DNA of 64,000 nt from an uncultured Clostridia bacterium. GTDB lineage: Bacteria; Bacillota; Clostridia; Oscillospirales; Ruminococcaceae. The DNA lies in contig CALWNU010000002.1 in NCBI GenBank assembly GCA_944382905.1, positions 25,611 to 89,610 of the forward strand. The letters run 5' to 3'. The notes under the pieces were generated by a model. The model made no database searches. It worked only from the letters and a program-made list of their open reading frames with translations, and was not told where the DNA came from. Position numbers and translations under genes: made by a program. Positions 45,590 to 54,632 of the stretch are shown in pieces. How positions within the stretch are numbered: position 1 is the first letter of the stretch; every line of letters starts with the position of its first letter.

Positions 45590-47221
45590 TTATTCTGCTT
45601 CAGACGAAGCGCTTTCCGCCAACTGGGCGTTGACCTGCTCCGCCTGGCGAATGTTTTCGTTGTGCTGTTCCAGCGTCTGGGCGTAATAATAGGCGCCCGC
45701 CTTGTCGGTGATGAAATAGTAATAGGTCTCTTCATGCTCCGCCGGATACAGCGCCGCTTCAATGGCGTCCAGACCAGGATTGCAGATCGGCCCCACCGGC
45801 AGCCCGTTGCAAACATAGGTGTTGTACGCGTCGTAAACTTCCTGGTTGGCGATGCCGATATTCTTTTTGATCACCTGTTCCACATAATAGATGGTCGGGT
45901 CAGATTGCAAATTGGGATAGGCGTCTGGATTGCGCAGACGGTTGTGGAATACCTCAGAGACATTTTTCATCTCGTCCGGATCGCTTGCCTCTTTTTGAAT
46001 GATCGACGCCAGTGTCAAGGTCTGATCCAGCGTTAGATTCAACTCATTCATCCGGGTGCGCATGTCGTCCGTGATTTTTTTGCTAAAGTCCTCCAAGAAC
46101 CGGTTGATCACCGAATCCGCGCTTTCTCCCACGAAAAATTCATGGGTGTTGGGGAACAAGTACCCCTCTAACAGGTAAAACCGCAACTCATCCTGCGGAA
46201 TATTTTCCACAAATGTGTAATTGTAGTCCTGCTTGTTCAGCGCCGCCAAAAAATCGCTGGCAGAGCAAACATCGTTTTCCTCCAGTTTCTGGGCGATATC
46301 CACCGAAGTCGACCCTTCCGGGAACATGATTGTGACGGTATCCGTGCGCGCGTCGCCCGCTTGCAGGACATAGATGATGGAATCATAATCCATCTTGTTG
46401 GTCATGATATATTCCCCGCTCTGGAACCCGTCTTCCTGCTTCAGCATGATATACAAACGGAAGGCCAGCGGCTCGGTAATCACGCCGCTTTTCTTGAGGA
46501 TGCTGGTAATTTCCCCTACGGACGCCCCTTCTGGAATTTCCACCGTCATCTGCTGTTCCGTGGCGCCGGTGTCGCCAAACAAGGTTACCGCCGTCAAATC
46601 CTCAAATGCACGCAACGCAAAAAACGCAAGGTACACGCTCAAGCCCAAAAACAGCAAAGTCAGCAGAAAAGCGCGGCCAACCCGATATTGCTTTTTGATT
46701 TTCTTTTTCTTTTTCGGACCGCGTTTGGATTCCCCAGCCGCCGGTTGGGCCTGCTGTTTTTCCCCGGCCTGCTGCTCGGCGGGCAAAGACGGACGCTCAT
46801 AATCCTCCTGGGAAATATTCACCTGAAATTCTTCCCCGGCTGCCGGTCCGTCGTTTTTCTGCGGCTTCCGGCTGCTGGAGTCCGGTGCGGTTCCGGCGGA
46901 ATCCGGCTGTACCTTTTGCTTTTGCTGCGACGGCGCCGAAGGTTCGGACTTATTTTCTCCCGCAGTACCAGACGGCTTTCCGCTCTGATCCAGGCGCCTT
47001 TTTTCCGTAAGCCAGCGGGGCAGGTCTTCCTCCCCCTGCTGCGTCGCTTCGGATTGAGGCTCCTGCACCGATTCTTGCCCCGCCTTTTGATACGGCCTTG
47101 CGCCATCGGTACGCTGTACCGGCACCTGGATCGGTTCTCCCTCGGAGGGAGCTTGATCTTCCTCCACATGGATGCTGTCAATCAAATCCTTAAACAGATC
47201 CCGCTCGTTTTTTTCGTTCAT
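45590..47221 (-). CDS. mltG: Endolytic transglycosylase MltG with long cytoplasmic N-terminus
   Basis: 543 residues; typical MltG has 330-380. Residues 1-190 are a charged, low-complexity, Gln/Glu/Lys-rich segment ending in KRGPKKKKKIKKQYR, then comes one transmembrane helix (about 198-218) and the YceG domain. The catalytic Glu lies in LASIIQKEASDPDEMKNVSEVFHNRL, and LFPNTHEFFVGES is typical. It cuts nascent glycan strands outside the membrane. The long cytoplasmic tail is of unknown use. GGGAGG precedes the ATG. Confidence 0.93.
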   Translation of the reverse strand: MNEKNERDLFKDLIDSIHVEEDQAPSEGEPIQVPVQRTDGARPYQKAGQESVQEPQSEATQQGEEDLPRWLTEKRRLDQSGKPSGTAGENKSEPSAPSQQKQKVQPDSAGTAPDSSSRKPQKNDGPAAGEEFQVNISQEDYERPSLPAEQQAGEKQQAQPAAGESKRGPKKKKKIKKQYRVGRAFLLTLLFLGLSVYLAFFALRAFEDLTAVTLFGDTGATEQQMTVEIPEGASVGEITSILKKSGVITEPLAFRLYIMLKQEDGFQSGEYIMTNKMDYDSIIYVLQAGDARTDTVTIMFPEGSTSVDIAQKLEENDVCSASDFLAALNKQDYNYTFVENIPQDELRFYLLEGYLFPNTHEFFVGESADSVINRFLEDFSKKITDDMRTRMNELNLTLDQTLTLASIIQKEASDPDEMKNVSEVFHNRLRNPDAYPNLQSDPTIYYVEQVIKKNIGIANQEVYDAYNTYVCNGLPVGPICNPGLDAIEAALYPAEHEETYYYFITDKAGAYYYAQTLEQHNENIRQAEQVNAQLAESASSEAE

Positions 47222-47252
47222 GTGTTCCTCCCTTTGGCGCTCCGGCCAGACG

Positions 47253-47885
47253 TTATCCCATCCTGCTGCCGCCGGAATCCCGTTTGTGTTTTTTTCCGCC
47301 GGGCAGCGGTTTTTTCCTTCGCTTTTCAGTGATCAGCAGATCCACCGGCACATCGTAATACCCGTGGGGCAGCCGTTGCCGCAGGCATCCTTCATATACA
47401 ATGCCGATTTTCAAGCCGGCATAACCGGACAAAAAACGATCATAATACCCTTTGCCATACCCCAGCCGGAACCCATGCCAGTCAAAGGCAAGCCCCGGCA
47501 CAATGCAGATGCTTCCGGCAGGGTCCTCCATTTTTTCGCACTGCTGCACCACCGGCTCCAAAACGCCGAATGTACGGGGGGCAAGGTCGTCCATCGAGCG
47601 GATATAATAAAATTCCATCTGCCTGGTGCCGTCGATACAATAAGGGACCGCAACCCGTTTGCCGCTTTGCAGCGCTTCTTCGATCAGGGCCCGTGTATCC
47701 ACCTCGATCGCCGAGGAAACAAAGGTCAGCAGCGTTTGGCAGGACTGATATTCCCGCAAAGATTCCACCGCACGGCGGATCGCCGCATCTTTTTTCTGTT
47801 TGACCGGCGCCGGCATCTGCCGACGGAATTCCTTCATCTGCCGGCGCAGCGCATCCTTTTCCGCGCGGATATCCTTCTTTAACAT
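47253..47885 (-). CDS. 5-formyltetrahydrofolate cyclo-ligase
   Basis: 210 residues. It closes 5-formyl-THF to 5,10-methenyl-THF with ATP. The family start KKDIRAEKDALRRQMKEFRRQ and the C-terminal signature PGLAFDWHGFRLGYGKGYYDRFL are present. It overlaps the DJ-1-like gene by 7 bases, so the two are translated together in the thyX-tmk operon, in line with a folate-thymidylate theme. Confidence 0.92.
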   Translation of the reverse strand: MLKKDIRAEKDALRRQMKEFRRQMPAPVKQKKDAAIRRAVESLREYQSCQTLLTFVSSAIEVDTRALIEEALQSGKRVAVPYCIDGTRQMEFYYIRSMDDLAPRTFGVLEPVVQQCEKMEDPAGSICIVPGLAFDWHGFRLGYGKGYYDRFLSGYAGLKIGIVYEGCLRQRLPHGYYDVPVDLLITEKRRKKPLPGGKKHKRDSGGSRMG

Positions 47886-48415
47886 TGCATCGACGCCCGC
47901 AGCGCTTTTGCCCGTTCCGGCGACGTCAGCACTTCCACCAGTTTCAGCCCAAACTCCACCGCGGCGCCGGCGCCCTTTGCCGTGATAATCCGGCCGGATA
48001 CCGCAACCGGTTCCCCAGTGTAGTAAGCCTTTGGCATCTGGGATTCGAACCCCGGATAACAGGTAATTTCCCGGTCGTCCAGGTACCCCATATGCCCTAA
48101 AATCGACGGTGCCGCGCAGATGGCGCCTACATAGCGGTTATTCTCCATCGCGCTGCGGATGGCCTCTTTCACCACTTCGGATTTTTCCAGGTTCAGCGTG
48201 CCGGGAATTCCGCCCGGCAACACAATCATGTCCGCGGCGGCAGGGTCAATCACTCCCTCCACGGTATCGCACGCCACCAAAATCCCATGGGAACCGCTGA
48301 CAATTTCCCCCGTCACGCCGACGGTTTTCACTTCCAGTTCCGCCCGGCGCAGAATATCCACTACGGCCAGCGCTTCAATTTCTTCAAATCCTTGTGCCAA
48401 AAACACGTAGATCAT
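47879..48415 (-). CDS. DJ-1/PfpI family protein
   Basis: 178 residues from ATG at 48415. The flavodoxin-like fold shows YVFLAQGFEEIEALAVVDILRRA (with the catalytic-triad-side Glu), MIVLPGGIPGTLNL and the nucleophile Cys in VGAICAAPSILG. Family members act as deglycases/chaperones or in thiamine metabolism (ThiJ). Its partner in this operon is folate metabolism. Codons upstream of the chosen ATG are open but lack similarity and overlap tmk. Confidence 0.9.
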   Translation of the reverse strand: MIYVFLAQGFEEIEALAVVDILRRAELEVKTVGVTGEIVSGSHGILVACDTVEGVIDPAAADMIVLPGGIPGTLNLEKSEVVKEAIRSAMENNRYVGAICAAPSILGHMGYLDDREITCYPGFESQMPKAYYTGEPVAVSGRIITAKGAGAAVEFGLKLVEVLTSPERAKALRASMQC

Positions 48416-48458
48416 TATTATCGTATCCCCCATCTCATTTGTCGTCTCTTTTGCTATT

Positions 48459-49163
48459 TTACCCCATTGTGTCCCTATTTGTCCAGTCCGAACCACAGCC
48501 GCTTCCCAGCACGCCCGCCAGCGCCTGGTCCACCCGCTGCGCGATCTGCTCTTTGGAAAGCAGGTTCTGCCCGTCGCAGCACTCGACCACCCGCCAGCCG
48601 TATTTCTCCGCCACATAGGCCGCCGATTGCTGGCAGGACAGCAAGTAACGCAGATTTTTTTCATGAATATCCCGTTTGCTTTCGTCACCGCCATAGCGCT
48701 GGCTGAGCAGCCGTTTGGAAGTTTCCGGGTCCATCTTTAAATAGACCGTGGCCGTCGGCCGCGGCAGACCCAGCTTGCTGTATTCGAAATCCGCCAACCA
48801 ATCCAGATATTCGTCCCATTCTTCCCGGGGCAGCTTTGCCGTTTGATGGATCGCGTTGGAGCCGACATACCGGTCGCACAAAATCACCGTGCCCGCTTCA
48901 TAATCCTTCTTCCAGCCGGTCCGGTAGCTGGCAAAGCGGTCCACGCCAAAAAAGCTGGACGCCGCGTATGCGCTCACATCTTCCGGGCGGCTGCCGAACT
49001 GCCCGTCGAGATACATCCGTACCAGGCAGGACCACGGTTTTTCATAATCCGGAAAGGATACGGTTTTGGCGCGGACGCCAGCCGCTGCCAGCCGCTGCGC
49101 CAAAAGCTGCGTCTGGGTGGCCTTTCCGCTGCCGTCCAGCCCCTCGATGACGATCAGTTTCAT
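48459..49163 (-). CDS. tmk: Thymidylate kinase family protein
   Basis: 234 residues, slightly longer than usual Tmk. P-loop IEGLDGSGKATQTQLL, in which Ala stands where Ser/Thr is typical, FPDYEKPWSCLVRMYLDGQFG, DRYVGSNAIHQ and LGLPRPTATVYL. It phosphorylates dTMP to dTDP. It overlaps thyX by 4 bases; the two consecutive steps of dTTP synthesis are thus coupled. Confidence 0.92.
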   Translation of the reverse strand: MKLIVIEGLDGSGKATQTQLLAQRLAAAGVRAKTVSFPDYEKPWSCLVRMYLDGQFGSRPEDVSAYAASSFFGVDRFASYRTGWKKDYEAGTVILCDRYVGSNAIHQTAKLPREEWDEYLDWLADFEYSKLGLPRPTATVYLKMDPETSKRLLSQRYGGDESKRDIHEKNLRYLLSCQQSAAYVAEKYGWRVVECCDGQNLLSKEQIAQRVDQALAGVLGSGCGSDWTNRDTMG

Positions 49164-49939
49164 CTGGTAGCCTTCCCCTTTCTCATCGCGTCATACGCCC
49201 GCACCTCGTCCGGGCGTCCGCAGCTCATTTTCCCTTCCGGACATGCTCCGCGGATGCAGGGTGCGCCTGCATGCCCAAACAGGGTCGGCGCGACTTGGTA
49301 GACCAACTCCAGCATCTGGTACGCTACTTCCCGGATCTCCCATTGCGCCCGGTTGCAGCAGCGATGCCGGAAAAAATTATACAGGCTGCGGGCATTCATC
49401 GTCACTACCATCTGCGTATCGCAGGCATTGGGCAACACAAAGCGGGCGTCTTCTATCGCCATCTTCTCCGCCTGCCGCACGGCTGCCTTCTCTTCTACCC
49501 CTTGCGCTAGGAGCGTTTGGGTATGCTTTTGTTTGAGCATATCTGCCAGCCGGTCATAGCTTTCGCCGATCTGGGCCATGGTTTTTTCATACAGCGCCAG
49601 CGCTTCGGGGATCTGGGCGATCTGCGGCGGGGTCACGTACTGGAAATCCTTTTCCCGCACATACCGCTGGCTTTGCACGCTGTACGAAGCGATCCGATGG
49701 CGGGTAATCTGCGCCAAAAACGACCGGGAAACCCCTTCGATCCCAAAGGTGAACGATACATGCTCAATGGGGCTTTCATGCCCGATGGACTGGAGCATTT
49801 CCAAAAAGCGCTCCGTTTTTTCCGGCGTCAAGCCCTCCATCAAAGTTTGCGGACTGCTGTCGCTGTAGCACAGCTTTGCCGCCGCCGCAATCAGTTTCTC
49901 CGGTTGAGGCGTGTACGATAAAAGAGTTACCTTTGCCAT
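49160..49939 (-). CDS. thyX: FAD-dependent thymidylate synthase ThyX
   Basis: Methylates dUMP using methylene-THF and reduced FAD, with no DHFR requirement. It has 259 residues with the ThyX motif RHRxxSxxxxSxR at residues 80-92 (RHRIASYSVQSQR) and EHVSFTFGIEGVSRSFLAQ in front. It lies first in the thyX-tmk unit, directly before tmk. No thyA or folA is present in the window. Confidence 0.97.
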   Translation of the reverse strand: MAKVTLLSYTPQPEKLIAAAAKLCYSDSSPQTLMEGLTPEKTERFLEMLQSIGHESPIEHVSFTFGIEGVSRSFLAQITRHRIASYSVQSQRYVREKDFQYVTPPQIAQIPEALALYEKTMAQIGESYDRLADMLKQKHTQTLLAQGVEEKAAVRQAEKMAIEDARFVLPNACDTQMVVTMNARSLYNFFRHRCCNRAQWEIREVAYQMLELVYQVAPTLFGHAGAPCIRGACPEGKMSCGRPDEVRAYDAMRKGKATR

Positions 49940-49987
49940 ATGGATTCCGCCTTTCTTAGCGGCGCATCTTCGCCGCGCAGTATATTC

Positions 49988-52357
49988 TTATCCTTCGATT
50001 TTTCGCAATTTTGCAAAATTCGCCATCAGCTTTTTGGTACCGACCTTGTCAAACGCCACCTCAACCAGCAGGTCGTTTGCCATTGGTACGGCGGAAACCA
50101 CCAGGCCTTTGCCGAAAATCTTATGGCTGACCATGTCGCCTGGGTGAAGCGGCGGCACCGGCTGGCTTGCCGGTGCGCTGGAAGAAACCGCGGATAACCC
50201 GCCGGCACGCACCGTTCCTTTCGGGGGCTGGGGCGCGCTTTCCCAGCGTTTGGGACCGGCGGCGGTATCGATTGTTTCCACCAGTTCCTCTGGGATCTCC
50301 TGGGCAAAGCGGGAAATTTTATTCCAGGTTGTCTGCCCAAACAGCATCCGCTGCGCAGCGGTGGTCAGGTACAGTTTTTTCTTGGCGCGGGTAATCGCCA
50401 CATAGGCAAGCCGCCGTTCTTCCTCAATTTCGTCCGGCGAATTCATGCTCATCCGCCCCGGGAAAATGCCCTCTTCGCACCCAGCCACAAACACATAGGG
50501 AAATTCCAGCCCTTTGGCCGAATGCATGGTCATCAGCGTGACCGAATCGTCCTGCAGATCGGTCCGGTCCAAATCCGTATACAGCGCCACCTCTTCCAGA
50601 AAATCCGACAGGGTGCCGTCCGGCGATTCCTCTTGGAATTTTAAGATAGAAGAACGAAGCTCCTCGATATTTTCAATCCGGGTCTGCCCCTCCAGGCCCT
50701 GCAGCTGGAGCATGGCAAGATAGCCCGTATCGTCCAGCACCGCATCCAGCAAAATTTCCAGCGGCTCTTCCGCCGCCTTGTCGATGAGTTGCTGCATCAT
50801 GTCGGCAAAGGCCTGCAGCGGGGTACTGCGGCGCTGCAGCTTTTGGTACTGGTCCGCTTCCGCCATGATTTTTAGCGGCGGGATCCCAAGCTGCGACGAC
50901 AGCTCCATCACCGCCGCCACCGTGGCGTCGCCGATCCCCCGCTTGGGCTCATTGATAATCCGGGTCAGGCGAACTGCATCGTTGGGGTTGTCCAACACGC
51001 TGAAATAGGCGATCATATCCTTGATCTCCTTGCGCTCGTAAAACCGCAGGCCGCCGACGATTTTGTACGGGATCCCCGCTTTCACCATGGCCTTTTCGAT
51101 CTCGCCGGACTGGGCGTTCATCCGGTACAGCACCGCGTGGTCGCTGTAGGCCTCGCCCGAAGCCACATGGGAAGTGATCTCCTCGGTGATGAACAACGCT
51201 TCCGCCCGCTCATCCCCGCCCCGGTACAGGCAGATCTTATCCCCTTCCCCATTCCCGGTCCAAAGGCTTTTGCCCTTCCGGGCGGTGTTGTTGGCAATCA
51301 CCTCGTTGGCGGCGTTTAGGATACGCTTGGTACTGCGGTAATTCTGTTCCAGCCGGATGACCTTGGCATGCTCGAACTGTTCTTCAAAACTGAGGATATT
51401 TTCGATGGTGGCCCCGCGGAACTTGTAAATACTCTGGTCGTCGTCGCCCACTACGCACAAATTCCCGTGCCCGGCGGCCAGCAGGCTCACCAGGCGGTAC
51501 TGGGCATGGTTGGTGTCCTGGTATTCGTCTACCATAATATAACGATACCGGTTCTGATAATACGCCAGCACCTCCGGGAACTGCTCCAGCAGCCGCACGG
51601 TCAAAAGGATGATATCGTCGAAATCCACTGCGTCGGCGGCCTTCAGGGCGGACTGGTACTGCTCATATACTTTAGCGATTCTTTCCATGCGGTAATCGCC
51701 GCCAGATAGGCGCATCATTTCCGCCGGTCCCTGCAGCGCATCTTTGGCCCGACCAATCGCGTTCAAAACGGACTTGGGCGGGAACATTTTTTCCTCCAGG
51801 TTCAGCGCCTTCATCGATTCCTTAATGACTTTCAAGGAATCGTCCGTATCATAAATGGTAAACCGGCAGGAATATCCCAGCCGTTCGATCTCCCGGCGCA
51901 AAATCCGCACACAGGCGGAATGGAAGGTTGCCGCGGTGATATCCTGCGCCACCGGGCCCAGGCTTCGTTCCAGCCTGGTTTTTAACTCGTTGGCGGCTTT
52001 GTTGGTAAAGGTGATGGCAAGTACGTTCCAAGGCTGGGGCGGCTGGTCCGCCAGCAGCCGGGTCAGTGCTTCCGATTCGGCTTCCCCGCCGGCCGCCGCA
52101 CGCCGCAGCAAAGACCAATCCTCCTCCCCGATCTGCTGCGGCATCGCCCCGCTATGGTAGGCATTTCCAAACCGCACCAAATACGAGATCCGGTTGACCA
52201 GCACAGTGGTCTTGCCGCTTCCTGCCCCCGCCAGGATCAGCAGCGGCCCCTTCACCTGGAACACCGCTTCCAGCTGTTCCCGGTTCATCCGGGAAAATTG
52301 TTTCTCCAAAATACGGCGTTTTAGCCCCAGAAATTCCTCATAAACCTGATTTTCCAT
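49988..52357 (-). CDS. pcrA: ATP-dependent DNA helicase PcrA/UvrD
   Basis: 789 residues of superfamily 1A. Motifs seen in order are Walker A LAGAGSGKTTVLVNR, Ia VLAITFTNKAANELKTRL, II VDEYQDTNHAQY, III VGDDDQSIYKFRGA, IV RLEQNYRSTKRIL, V TLMTMHSAKGLEFPYVF and VI LAYVAITRAKKKLYL. The C-terminus has the Tudor-like RNA polymerase-binding segment (HPGDMVSHKIFGKGLVVS), which marks PcrA over Rep. Confidence 0.97.
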   Translation of the reverse strand: MENQVYEEFLGLKRRILEKQFSRMNREQLEAVFQVKGPLLILAGAGSGKTTVLVNRISYLVRFGNAYHSGAMPQQIGEEDWSLLRRAAAGGEAESEALTRLLADQPPQPWNVLAITFTNKAANELKTRLERSLGPVAQDITAATFHSACVRILRREIERLGYSCRFTIYDTDDSLKVIKESMKALNLEEKMFPPKSVLNAIGRAKDALQGPAEMMRLSGGDYRMERIAKVYEQYQSALKAADAVDFDDIILLTVRLLEQFPEVLAYYQNRYRYIMVDEYQDTNHAQYRLVSLLAAGHGNLCVVGDDDQSIYKFRGATIENILSFEEQFEHAKVIRLEQNYRSTKRILNAANEVIANNTARKGKSLWTGNGEGDKICLYRGGDERAEALFITEEITSHVASGEAYSDHAVLYRMNAQSGEIEKAMVKAGIPYKIVGGLRFYERKEIKDMIAYFSVLDNPNDAVRLTRIINEPKRGIGDATVAAVMELSSQLGIPPLKIMAEADQYQKLQRRSTPLQAFADMMQQLIDKAAEEPLEILLDAVLDDTGYLAMLQLQGLEGQTRIENIEELRSSILKFQEESPDGTLSDFLEEVALYTDLDRTDLQDDSVTLMTMHSAKGLEFPYVFVAGCEEGIFPGRMSMNSPDEIEEERRLAYVAITRAKKKLYLTTAAQRMLFGQTTWNKISRFAQEIPEELVETIDTAAGPKRWESAPQPPKGTVRAGGLSAVSSSAPASQPVPPLHPGDMVSHKIFGKGLVVSAVPMANDLLVEVAFDKVGTKKLMANFAKLRKIEG

Positions 52358-52451
52358 TTCCGAACTCCCATCGTCCTATGCCCACGCCCATTAGAGGGGC
52401 AAGCGTTTTTTCGCGCACAACGGGCAGCTGTTTTCCGCCCATTTCCCGATT

Positions 52452-52480
52452 ATTTTATCACAAACTGTATGGCATGTCTA
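52452..52480 (-). promoter_or_regulatory. Promoter of pcrA
   Basis: -35 TAGACA (52475-52480) and -10 TAAAAT (52452-52457), spacer 17, about 90 bases before the pcrA ATG. Confidence 0.5.
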
Positions 52481-52507
52481 TCAATCTGCACCAGATCCTG
52501 CCGGAAC

Positions 52508-52548
52508 AAAACGAAAAGAGGATCCGGCATTTTCGCTGGATCCTCTTG
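52508..52548 (-). terminator. Terminator after the AT-rich broken gene
   Basis: AAGAGGATCC (52516-52525) pairs perfectly with GGATCCTCTT (52538-52547), followed by TTTTCGTTTT on the minus strand. Confidence 0.8.
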
Positions 52549-52573
52549 CATCGCTTGATCTTCGACTTTACAG

Positions 52574-52931
52574 TCAATTGACTATTTCATCGGACTCACC
52601 TTTAACGTGATTTGATCTATTCTTTTGTACTAGCCTAACTCCAATACGTTCTTCCAAAAGCTTTTCATTCGTAACAGCTTCCGCTGTCGGAATTGTTTGT
52701 TTGCTTACACATTTGCGATATCAAAGAAATTCGCCTGATTGCATTTAGAAAATCTATTGGTTAGGACTTGCAGTTTCTCTTTTTTGTATCGGACAACCTC
52801 CGATTGGCCAGGAGTATCATAAAACAACTGATTAACTCTCTTTGTTATCTCTGCGAAACTGCTTTCCGATCGGCCGCGTTTTCTCCACGAACCCCGCAGC
52901 CTAGGTTCTGAACCGGTTCATCTGAGTACAT
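52574..52931 (-). pseudogene. Frameshifted AT-rich gene of unknown function
   Basis: A strong promoter, an AAAGGAGG and an ATG at 52931 start a frame that runs only 28 codons (MYSDEPVQNLGCGVRGEN...). A second frame is open for about 73 codons and reads like protein: SESSFAEITKRVNQLFYDTP, then EVVRYKKEKLQVLTNRFSKC, ending at 52705. A third frame continues for about 43 codons, VSKQTIPTAEAVTNEKLLEE, ending at 52574. Two single-base shifts would restore one product of about 115 residues. I do not recognise it. It is clearly more AT-rich than its neighbours, which suggests acquired DNA, and it has its own terminator. Confidence 0.5.
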
Positions 52932-52990
52932 GGGAAACGCCTCCTTTCTGTTTCGTCCTCTCTTTTTATTTCCCTTCTTCTTGCATCTTT

Positions 52991-53019
52991 ACTATACAAC
53001 ACTTTATGGGAAATGTCAA
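52991..53019 (-). promoter_or_regulatory. Promoter of the broken AT-rich gene
   Basis: Perfect -35 TTGACA (53014-53019) and -10 TATAGT (52991-52996), spacer 17. The signal is better than those of most neighbouring genes. Confidence 0.75.
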
Positions 53020-53078
53020 CTACTTTTTTGAACATTTTTTATTTTTTTTATGAAAAATAGGTTAAATTCCATTTCCAA

Positions 53079-53107
53079 TTGACTTCTTTGCACGAATCAT
53101 ATAATAT
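53079..53107 (+). promoter_or_regulatory. Promoter of the DUF1292 gene
   Basis: -35 TTGACT (53079-53084) with TAATAT (53102-53107, spacer 17) or the overlapping TATAAT (53100-53105, spacer 15) as -10. Confidence 0.5.
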
Positions 53108-53183
53108 GGTAGTCAGTAACAATCGGCACAGCCGTAATCTTGCCGGGCTGCATATCGCGGTTCGGAAACCTGGAGGCAATAAC

Positions 53184-53477
53184 ATGGCAGAGCAAAACGA
53201 ATTTGGTCCGGACCTGCTGACCCTGACGGATGATGAAGGCGTTCAGCATACCTTTGAAGTGCTGGATACGTTGGAAAAAGACGGGCATAAATATGTGGCG
53301 ATGATCCCCGCTTATGATGACGACTCCCTGGGTAATCCGGGCGAACTGATTATCCTGCGCAATTCGCTGGAAGGGGAAGAAGAATTCCTCGTGGGTATTG
53401 AAGACGAGGATGAATTTAACGAGGTCGCCGCGATCTTCATGAAAAACCTGGAGGATTATTACGAATTCACCGAATAA
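53184..53477 (+). CDS. DUF1292 domain protein
   Basis: 97 residues from the ATG behind TGGAGG. An acidic protein (LLTLTDDEGVQHTFEVLDTLEKDGHKYVAMIP, then ILRNSLEGEEEFLVGIEDEDEFNEVAAIF), which matches the Firmicutes DUF1292/YrzB family. Those genes usually sit near yrrK, mltG and the peptidase U32 genes; here mltG is about 6 kb away. The function is unknown. Confidence 0.85.
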   Translation: MAEQNEFGPDLLTLTDDEGVQHTFEVLDTLEKDGHKYVAMIPAYDDDSLGNPGELIILRNSLEGEEEFLVGIEDEDEFNEVAAIFMKNLEDYYEFTE

Positions 53478-53502
53478 TCGCCGTCTCCAATCATAAAATA
53501 GT

Positions 53503-53700
53503 GGCATCCTGCCCTGTGCGATCCACCTGCGGACAATATAAATCCAACACGCTTGTTACGGGATTCCTGCTCCTGCGCGGGACGGCAGACCTCCCGGCTT
53601 TTGCCGGACGAAGGGAGCCTGAAAACGTGGGGGGGTTTTACCCACCCTATCATTTTGATGGGTTTAAGCGACTGCAGGCCGGCAGGGCGGGGCCTTATTT
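53503..53700 (+). ncRNA. ssrS: Probable 6S RNA
   Basis: The gap between DUF1292 and glpQ holds a structured, GC-rich segment of about 195 bases with the 6S plan. A closing stem of nine pairs is formed by CCTGCCCTG (53508-53516) and CAGGGCGGG (53683-53691). A second stem is CCTGC (53526-53530) with GCAGG (53674-53678). A large open centre and a terminal hairpin CTCCC-CCGGC/GCCGG-GGGAG (53591-53617) follow. A terminator comes right after. The segment GGGACGGCAGACCTCCC also looks like clostridial 6S as I remember it. No covariance model was run. Confidence 0.6.
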
Positions 53701-53705
53701 GAAAA

Positions 53706-53743
53706 TGCAAAAACCGGTTCCATTTGTGGAGCCGGTTTTTTCT
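53706..53743. terminator. Terminator after the 6S-like RNA, also facing glpQ
   Basis: AAACCGGTTCC pairs with GGAGCCGGTTT (about 53710-53737) and T follows on both strands, so it can end the RNA gene and the convergent glpQ gene. Confidence 0.8.
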
Positions 53744-53783
53744 GTGCCGTTTTTTTCTTCCCCGGCGCCGGACCGGATCCCAG

Positions 53784-54632
53784 CTATTGGGCCGGATCCG
53801 GACGCAGCAGGTCAGTAGTGATAAAATTGACGCCGCGCCGCGCCAGATCCCGCTCGACCAGCGCGTCGTTGACCGTGTAGACATTCAGCAGAATCTGCTT
53901 TTCCTTGGCATAGCGAACCAAAGACAAGCGGCAGTTGCGATAATCCAGGCCCAAATCGCAGCTTTCCAGCCCTGCCACCAGGTCGACGGTCGCATTGGTG
54001 GGGTTTTTCATCAGCAGCATCAGGTGAACCGGACTTTTCTCCCGCAGCAGCTGCAGTTTGGTAAAATCAAAGCAGAGCAACACCGCTTGCTGCTCCATAT
54101 CGTACTGACGCAGCAAAGAAAGCAGCGCGTCATAATCCGCGTCGGCGGCGGCCCCCTTTAATTCGATGACCGGCGTCATTTCATATTCCTGGCATATCTC
54201 CAGGAATTCTTCCAGGGTCGGGACCTGCAAATCCGTATAATGCCGCACATTGGCCCCTGTGTCGATCCGCAGCGCCCGGATCTGCTCCAATGTAAAGCTG
54301 CTCACCTTCCCCTTTCCGTTGGTCATCCGGTTGACAGTGCCGTCATGCATCACCACCCAATGACCGTCTTTTGTCACGGAAATGTCGCACTCGACTCCCC
54401 AATATCCCCATTCCCCAGCCAGGCGGAATGCGGGGAGGCTGTTTTCCGGCGCTACGTCGCACATCCCCCGGTGGGAAATCAGCCGACCGGTATCCTGCGC
54501 CGCCTCTTCCCGGTTGTCCTCTACCTGCCGGGCGACAAAAATCTGGGTCAGGTCCTGATGCCAAACCAGCCCGGCGGCACACACCGCCAATAGCAGCCCC
54601 ACCGCCATCCTCCAAATATTTTTTCGTTTCAA
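53784..54632 (-). CDS. glpQ: Membrane-anchored glycerophosphodiester phosphodiesterase
   Basis: 282 residues. A signal-anchor (WRMAVGLLLAVCAAGLVW, about 7-24) puts the GDPD domain outside. It hydrolyses glycerophosphodiesters to sn-glycerol 3-phosphate and an alcohol. Catalytic marks are LISHRGMCDVAPENSLPAF (with HR and E-N), GVECDISVTKDGHWVVMHD, and the second Glu in VIELKGAAADADYDALL. It overlaps the DMT transporter by 4 bases and is translated after it. Confidence 0.9.
   Translation of the reverse strand: MKRKNIWRMAVGLLLAVCAAGLVWHQDLTQIFVARQVEDNREEAAQDTGRLISHRGMCDVAPENSLPAFRLAGEWGYWGVECDISVTKDGHWVVMHDGTVNRMTNGKGKVSSFTLEQIRALRIDTGANVRHYTDLQVPTLEEFLEICQEYEMTPVIELKGAAADADYDALLSLLRQYDMEQQAVLLCFDFTKLQLLREKSPVHLMLLMKNPTNATVDLVAGLESCDLGLDYRNCRLSLVRYAKEKQILLNVYTVNDALVERDLARRGVNFITTDLLRPDPAQ

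Noticed and set aside
48040..48060. tRNA-like TPsiC arm (GGGATTCGAACCCC)
   Set aside because: It lies inside the DJ-1-like coding sequence (PGFESQMP), and no acceptor, D-arm or anticodon stem fits at the correct distance on either strand.
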